DNA of 64,000 nucleotides from Nostoc sp. UHCC 0926 (GTDB lineage: Bacteria > Cyanobacteriota > Cyanobacteriia > Cyanobacteriales > Nostocaceae): assembly GCF_028623165.1 (NCBI RefSeq), contig NZ_CP117768.1, forward strand, positions 4,898,001 to 4,962,000, read 5' to 3'. The translations under genes and the position numbers were made by a program. Positions 60,929 to 64,000 of this stretch are shown in pieces; position 1 is the first letter of the stretch; each line of letters starts with the position of its first letter. Below the pieces are notes generated by a model, which was given only the letters and a program-made list of their open reading frames with translations, did no database searches and was not told where the DNA came from.

Positions 60929-61669
60929 ATGGGGAATGGTAAACCAGAGATGAACGCAGAACGAAGAATTATTGTGCCTTTGGATGTGCCAGATGAAGAA
61001 AGTGCGATCGCTCTTGTGGATCAACTCCCGCAAGTGGTTTGGTGGAAGGTAGGCTTAGAGTTGTTTACCAGCACTGGCCCGAAAATTCTAAAAGTGCTAA
61101 AGTCTCGGCAAAAACGCATCTTCCTGGATTTAAAGTTTCACGATATCCCTAACACAGTCGCTGGTGCAAGTCGTAGTGCAGCTAGTTATGGCGTGGATTT
61201 GTTGACAATTCATGCTACATGTGGTATTTATGCTCTCAAAGCTGCAACAGAAGCGGCACAAGAAGGGGCAGCCCAAGCAGGGGTAAAACCGCCTAAATTA
61301 ATCGCTATTACTTTGTTAACGAGCATTTCTGCAAGACAGCTGGCGTTTGATTTAAAGATTCCTTTAGAATTACCAGAATACGCCCTAGAAATGGCATTGC
61401 TGGCTCAAGAGGCAGGATTGGATGGGGCAGTTTGTTCGCCCCAAGAAGTGGCACAACTACGGCAAAGTTGTGGAGATGACTTTTTGCTAGTTTGTCCGGG
61501 GGTTAGACCAACGTGGGCAGATAAAGGTGATCAAAAGCGATCGCTCACCCCAGCACAAGCAATCATTGCTGGTGCAGATTATCTAGTGATTGGGCGTCCC
61601 ATTACTACTGCTACTGAGCCGGAGTTAGCCTGGAAAAGAATTTCTGAGGAGTTAACCACGGTGGCATGA
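60929..61669 (+). CDS. pyrF: Orotidine 5'-phosphate decarboxylase
   Basis: The last step of UMP synthesis. The 246-residue barrel carries IIVPLDVPDEESAIALVDQL, the catalytic DLKFHDIPNTV (Asp67, Lys69, Asp72) and LVCPGVRPTWADKGDQKRSL, with IGRPIT at the end. The start at ATG 60929 is immediately after the tyrS stop; the alternative ATG 60950 would give MNAERRIIVPLDV and is about as likely. Its stop overlaps the next gene (ATGA). Confidence 0.93.
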   Translation: MGNGKPEMNAERRIIVPLDVPDEESAIALVDQLPQVVWWKVGLELFTSTGPKILKVLKSRQKRIFLDLKFHDIPNTVAGASRSAASYGVDLLTIHATCGIYALKAATEAAQEGAAQAGVKPPKLIAITLLTSISARQLAFDLKIPLELPEYALEMALLAQEAGLDGAVCSPQEVAQLRQSCGDDFLLVCPGVRPTWADKGDQKRSLTPAQAIIAGADYLVIGRPITTATEPELAWKRISEELTTVA

Positions 61670-62418
61670 AGCTAAAAGTCAGTGAGAAATCGGGGGATAG
61701 GGTGCAGGGTGTAGGGGAGAACAATCTTACCTCTTCGCTCAGGAAGAAAAATTATAATTGGCTTTTAGCTTGTGGCTTCTGGGTTTTAGGATCAAATAGC
61801 CTTGCTTACCCAGCGTTATCGATAAACCTCACCCCTAAACCCTCTGTGCTAGCAGAAAGGGAAAATGTCAACGGTGGGGCGAGGTCTTTGTGTTCTGAGC
61901 AAAATTTAGAAACATTTACTATACAGCTACTGGAAGATTTACCTAGTTATACCAATCGCGTTAGTCAACGTGCCCGCCGCCTCAGTAGAAGCAGTGATGT
62001 TTACAGTTATATGTTAGTGGCAGGAAGACCTGAGTTTACTCCTCTGCCCCTTAACCTTGAAGAATATAGTACAGACGCGCCTAAAAGCTCTGCATCAGGA
62101 GTTGAGCAAGTTTTCTTTACTACCTTGGAGCGGCAGTACATAGGAAAGAAAGCTGTAGAATTGGAGCAATTCTACTGGCTGTTGTTGACTAAAACTAAAA
62201 TTGGTTGGCGTTTAGTAATGGTGTTTTCTCAAATTGGTTCCCATTCAGCACAGCAACCGCTATCTCCGCCACGCGATAGTAGTAACGGGACTGTTGCCCA
62301 AGCGGTTAATACTTGGTTACGCGATTGTCAAGCTGGAAGTGTACGACGGATGCGTACTGTGAATATGGGAGACAAAATTGAACTTCGTCCAACTGACGTT
62401 AATATCAAAGCAGAATAG
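61666..62418 (+). CDS. Secreted protein of unknown function, pyrF-coupled
   Basis: I do not recognise the family. The 250 residues have a hydrophobic segment around 30-48 (NYNWLLACGFWVLGSNSLAY) consistent with a signal peptide, preceded by a 25-residue stretch (VQGVGENNLTSSLRK) encoded by the G-rich filler typical of Nostoc spacers. The mature part has a conserved-looking helical region (LEDLPSYTNRVSQRARRLSR) and a strand-rich end (WRLVMVFSQIG). ATGA overlap with pyrF indicates translational coupling, but that does not imply a pyrimidine role. The true start may be later than 61666, since no other initiator precedes the signal peptide convincingly. Confidence 0.65.
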   Translation: MKLKVSEKSGDRVQGVGENNLTSSLRKKNYNWLLACGFWVLGSNSLAYPALSINLTPKPSVLAERENVNGGARSLCSEQNLETFTIQLLEDLPSYTNRVSQRARRLSRSSDVYSYMLVAGRPEFTPLPLNLEEYSTDAPKSSASGVEQVFFTTLERQYIGKKAVELEQFYWLLLTKTKIGWRLVMVFSQIGSHSAQQPLSPPRDSSNGTVAQAVNTWLRDCQAGSVRRMRTVNMGDKIELRPTDVNIKAE

Positions 62419-63009
62419 CTATGACTCGAACAAAAATGCTTCGCTTTGAAGATATTTGCTACATAACCTTTCAATAACGTAGGGTACAACAATTTAGTGT
62501 TGCGCTGGTATCATCAATTGCTACAGAGGTAATGAAAGTGCCACGGAGATTCTGCAAGGGATATGGGACGACCAAATCAGTATCTTGATGTAAAGCAGTC
62601 AGCCACATGAGTTCCGACTCAATGACGGCCTGTTGTTGCCAGATGCGATCGCCCAACTGAGCGATCGGATGATGAATACGGAGTACTGTGAACTACCCAA
62701 CACTAATTGCTAAGAGCAATATAGTGTGGGCTTCCAGTTTCATAGACAGTCGCCTCAACAGATGTCTTGCGACCCCAGTTAAAACAAAATAAATTTACAT
62801 CACCTAACTAGCTTATATCAGTGGAATTACGCCTATCCATTTAGGAATATTTTCCAGAAAAATAACTGAATAAATAGCGAAAAAAAGCAGACATTATTTA
62901 AAAACGAAGGCTGGCTTGAATTTAAGCGTTGTGACTCCCGTTTTTTGGCGATAACATGGAAATAAGTTTATTTCATGCTTCTCACACCACGTTTGGCGTC
63001 AGTTTTTTT
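62419..63009. other. 591-bp spacer with a phosphotransferase relic
   Basis: Besides the relic at 62471-62692, the region is AT-rich with HIP1 octamers and no coding frame. The promoter of remA probably lies in the last 200 bp. Confidence 0.4.
62471..62692 (-). pseudogene. Relic of an aminoglycoside/homoserine-kinase-type phosphotransferase (APH family)
   Basis: The minus strand reads FTVLRIHHPIAQLGDRIWQQ, then QAVIESELMWLTALHQDTDL, VVPYPLQNLRGTFITS and ends TLRY before a stop. This is the N-lobe of the APH/choline-kinase-like family (VLRIH, ELMWL..L...TDLVVP). A stop codon upstream and the missing catalytic C-lobe show that it is a fragment. Confidence 0.7.
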
Positions 63010-63276
63010 ATGGAGATTCAGTTAATCAACATCGGCTTTGGTAACATCGTGTCTGCCAACCGAGTAGTTGCCATTGTCAGTCCAGAGTCTGCTCCAATTA
63101 AGCGGATTATTACCGATGCACGGGACAGAGGTCAACTGATTGATGCAACTTACGGTCGTCGGACTAGAGCTGTAATTATCACCGATTCCAGCCACATAAT
63201 TCTATCAGCGATTCAGCCGGAAACGGTAGCAAATCGCTTTGTGATTTCCCGCGATCATCAGACTGTAGATAATTAA
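63010..63276 (+). CDS. remA: RemA/DUF370-family protein
   Basis: An 88-residue protein: MEIQLINIGFGNIVSANRVV, AIVSPESAPIKRIITDARDR, GQLIDATYGRRTRAVIITDS. It matches DUF370, whose Bacillus member RemA is a DNA-binding activator of matrix genes and glycine betaine uptake. Start ATG 63010 in place of the longer frame from 62956. The gene stands just upstream of gmk, an arrangement also known in Firmicutes. The function in cyanobacteria is not established. Confidence 0.88.
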   Translation: MEIQLINIGFGNIVSANRVVAIVSPESAPIKRIITDARDRGQLIDATYGRRTRAVIITDSSHIILSAIQPETVANRFVISRDHQTVDN

Positions 63277-63442
63277 TTAGCAGTGGGTTATTCCCACTCT
63301 TTTTTGCATCATATCGGCAGTACCATGTGAATTATATAAGTTTTCTCTCACTCATGCTAGAAATTCTTTAGTCAATAATGGACTTGGCCAGGAACACAAG
63401 ACTAATGAATAATATCTATTGATTGATTCACAGGTTGAAGGG

Positions 63443-64000
63443 ATGATGCCAGTTTTACCCATCCAGAGTAATGCTACTACCGAAGAATGCTTATATCTAG
63501 GCAGGTTGATTATTTTAACTGGCCCCAGTGGGGTCGGTAAAGGTACTTTAATGCGATCGCTCCTACAACGTCATCCAGAACTGTATTATTCTGTATCGGT
63601 GACGACTCGTTCTCCCCGTCCAGGGGAAATCGATGGCAAAAATTATTACTTTATCAGCCGTAATCAGTTTGAACAATTAGTGGCTGAAGGGGAATTTTTG
63701 GAATGGGCAGAATTTGCTGGTAACTATTACGGTACTTTGCGTGAAGCTGTACTTAACCAAATTCATTCCGGCAAGTTGGTGCTGCTGGAAATTGAGTTAG
63801 AAGGGGCAAGACAAATTCGTGCTTCCTTCCCCAGTGCCTTCAGCATTTTTATTTTACCGCCTTCCTTTGATGAGTTGGAGAAACGAATACGCGATCGCGC
63901 CCAAGATTCTGAAGAAGCGATCGCCCGTCGTCTACTTTGCGCCCAAGTAGAAATTAAAGCCGTAGACGAATTTGATATTCAAATCGTTAATGACGATTTT
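63443..64000 (+). CDS. gmk: Guanylate kinase (3' end missing)
   Basis: Phosphorylates GMP to GDP. ATG 63443 gives MMPVLPIQSNATTEECLYLG and then Walker A GPSGVGKGT (27-35), TTRSPRPGEIDGKNYYFI (GMP binding), GEFLEWAEFAGNYYGTL and LLEIELEGARQIR. The open frame runs past the right edge at about residue 186; the usual length is about 190-205, so little is lost. An AAGG lies before the start. It follows remA by 166 bp. Confidence 0.94.
   Translation, partial: MMPVLPIQSNATTEECLYLGRLIILTGPSGVGKGTLMRSLLQRHPELYYSVSVTTRSPRPGEIDGKNYYFISRNQFEQLVAEGEFLEWAEFAGNYYGTLREAVLNQIHSGKLVLLEIELEGARQIRASFPSAFSIFILPPSFDELEKRIRDRAQDSEEAIARRLLCAQVEIKAVDEFDIQIVNDDF

Noticed and set aside
1..64000. tRNA/rRNA genes, CRISPR arrays, phage genes, intact transposases
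   Set aside because: I looked for T-loop motifs, regular spaced repeats and integrase/transposase motifs and found none that hold up.

Overview
The window is chromosomal DNA from a filamentous, Nostoc/Anabaena-type cyanobacterium. Evidence: the octamer GCGATCGC (HIP1) recurs throughout (e.g. 448-455, 560-567); there are cyanobacterial marker genes (ferredoxin-dependent glutamate synthase, bifunctional FBPase/SBPase, DUF1825, DUF1830, DUF1997, DUF4079, a cyanobacterial RNase E with an Arg-rich tail); and the spacers carry the heptamer repeats and short palindromic dispersed repeats typical of Nostocales. No tRNA, rRNA, CRISPR array, intact transposase or prophage gene was found.

Layout. 1-1.7 kb: end of a branched-chain/neutral amino-acid ABC transporter (LivM-type permease cut by the left edge, LivG-type ATPase). 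1.8-5.1 kb, minus strand: an ArsR-type regulator with a strong operator palindrome, hemA, and the Calvin-cycle FBPase/SBPase. 5.4-7.9 kb: a DUF981-like gene broken by a 29-bp repeat, grxC-like glutaredoxin, tadA, an acyltransferase. 8.7-10.9 kb: a secreted protein, a BolA/Grx4 pair with an excellent terminator, a small conserved gene. 11.4-15 kb: an atypical NblR-like response regulator, an ABC ATPase, membrane proteins and DUF1830. 15.5-19.3 kb: radical-SAM/B12 protein, DICT + degenerate HD protein, pentapeptide-repeat protein. 19.4-24.3 kb: a VapBC-like pair, a clpS / CPBP protease / lipoprotein cluster, small proteins, a relic-rich stretch with a MITE and a near-consensus CRP site, and a STAS protein.

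24.4-33.6 kb: a large radical-SAM/DUF2344 protein, rne-rnhB, DUF1997, pheA, a Lon-N-domain protein. 33.8-39.1 kb, minus strand: the str operon rpsL-rpsG-fusA-tuf-rpsJ ending in a good terminator. 39.4-42.7 kb: SufA/IscA, a cupin mannose-6-phosphate isomerase, a phosphodiester glycosidase-family protein. 43.5-51.1 kb: gltS, a methyltransferase and a fused binding-protein/permease amino-acid transporter. 51.3-64 kb: polysaccharide deacetylase, a 1.7-kb gene-free stretch, lepB, HhH and TM2 proteins, J-domain/TPR protein, DUF1825, PBP1A, tyrS-pyrF-secreted protein, a phosphotransferase relic, remA and the start of gmk.

Most genes are housekeeping: translation, tetrapyrrole synthesis, carbon and nitrogen assimilation, Fe-S/redox handling and envelope building. 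I found no clear new defence or mobile system. The unusual content is in regulation and repeats: a repeat that puts two in-frame TAG codons into a gene, another tolerated in frame inside a radical-SAM gene, a MITE, gene relics, and near-perfect ArsR and CRP operator candidates. Many starts given here are shorter than the longest possible reading frame because the extensions run into spacer-like sequence.
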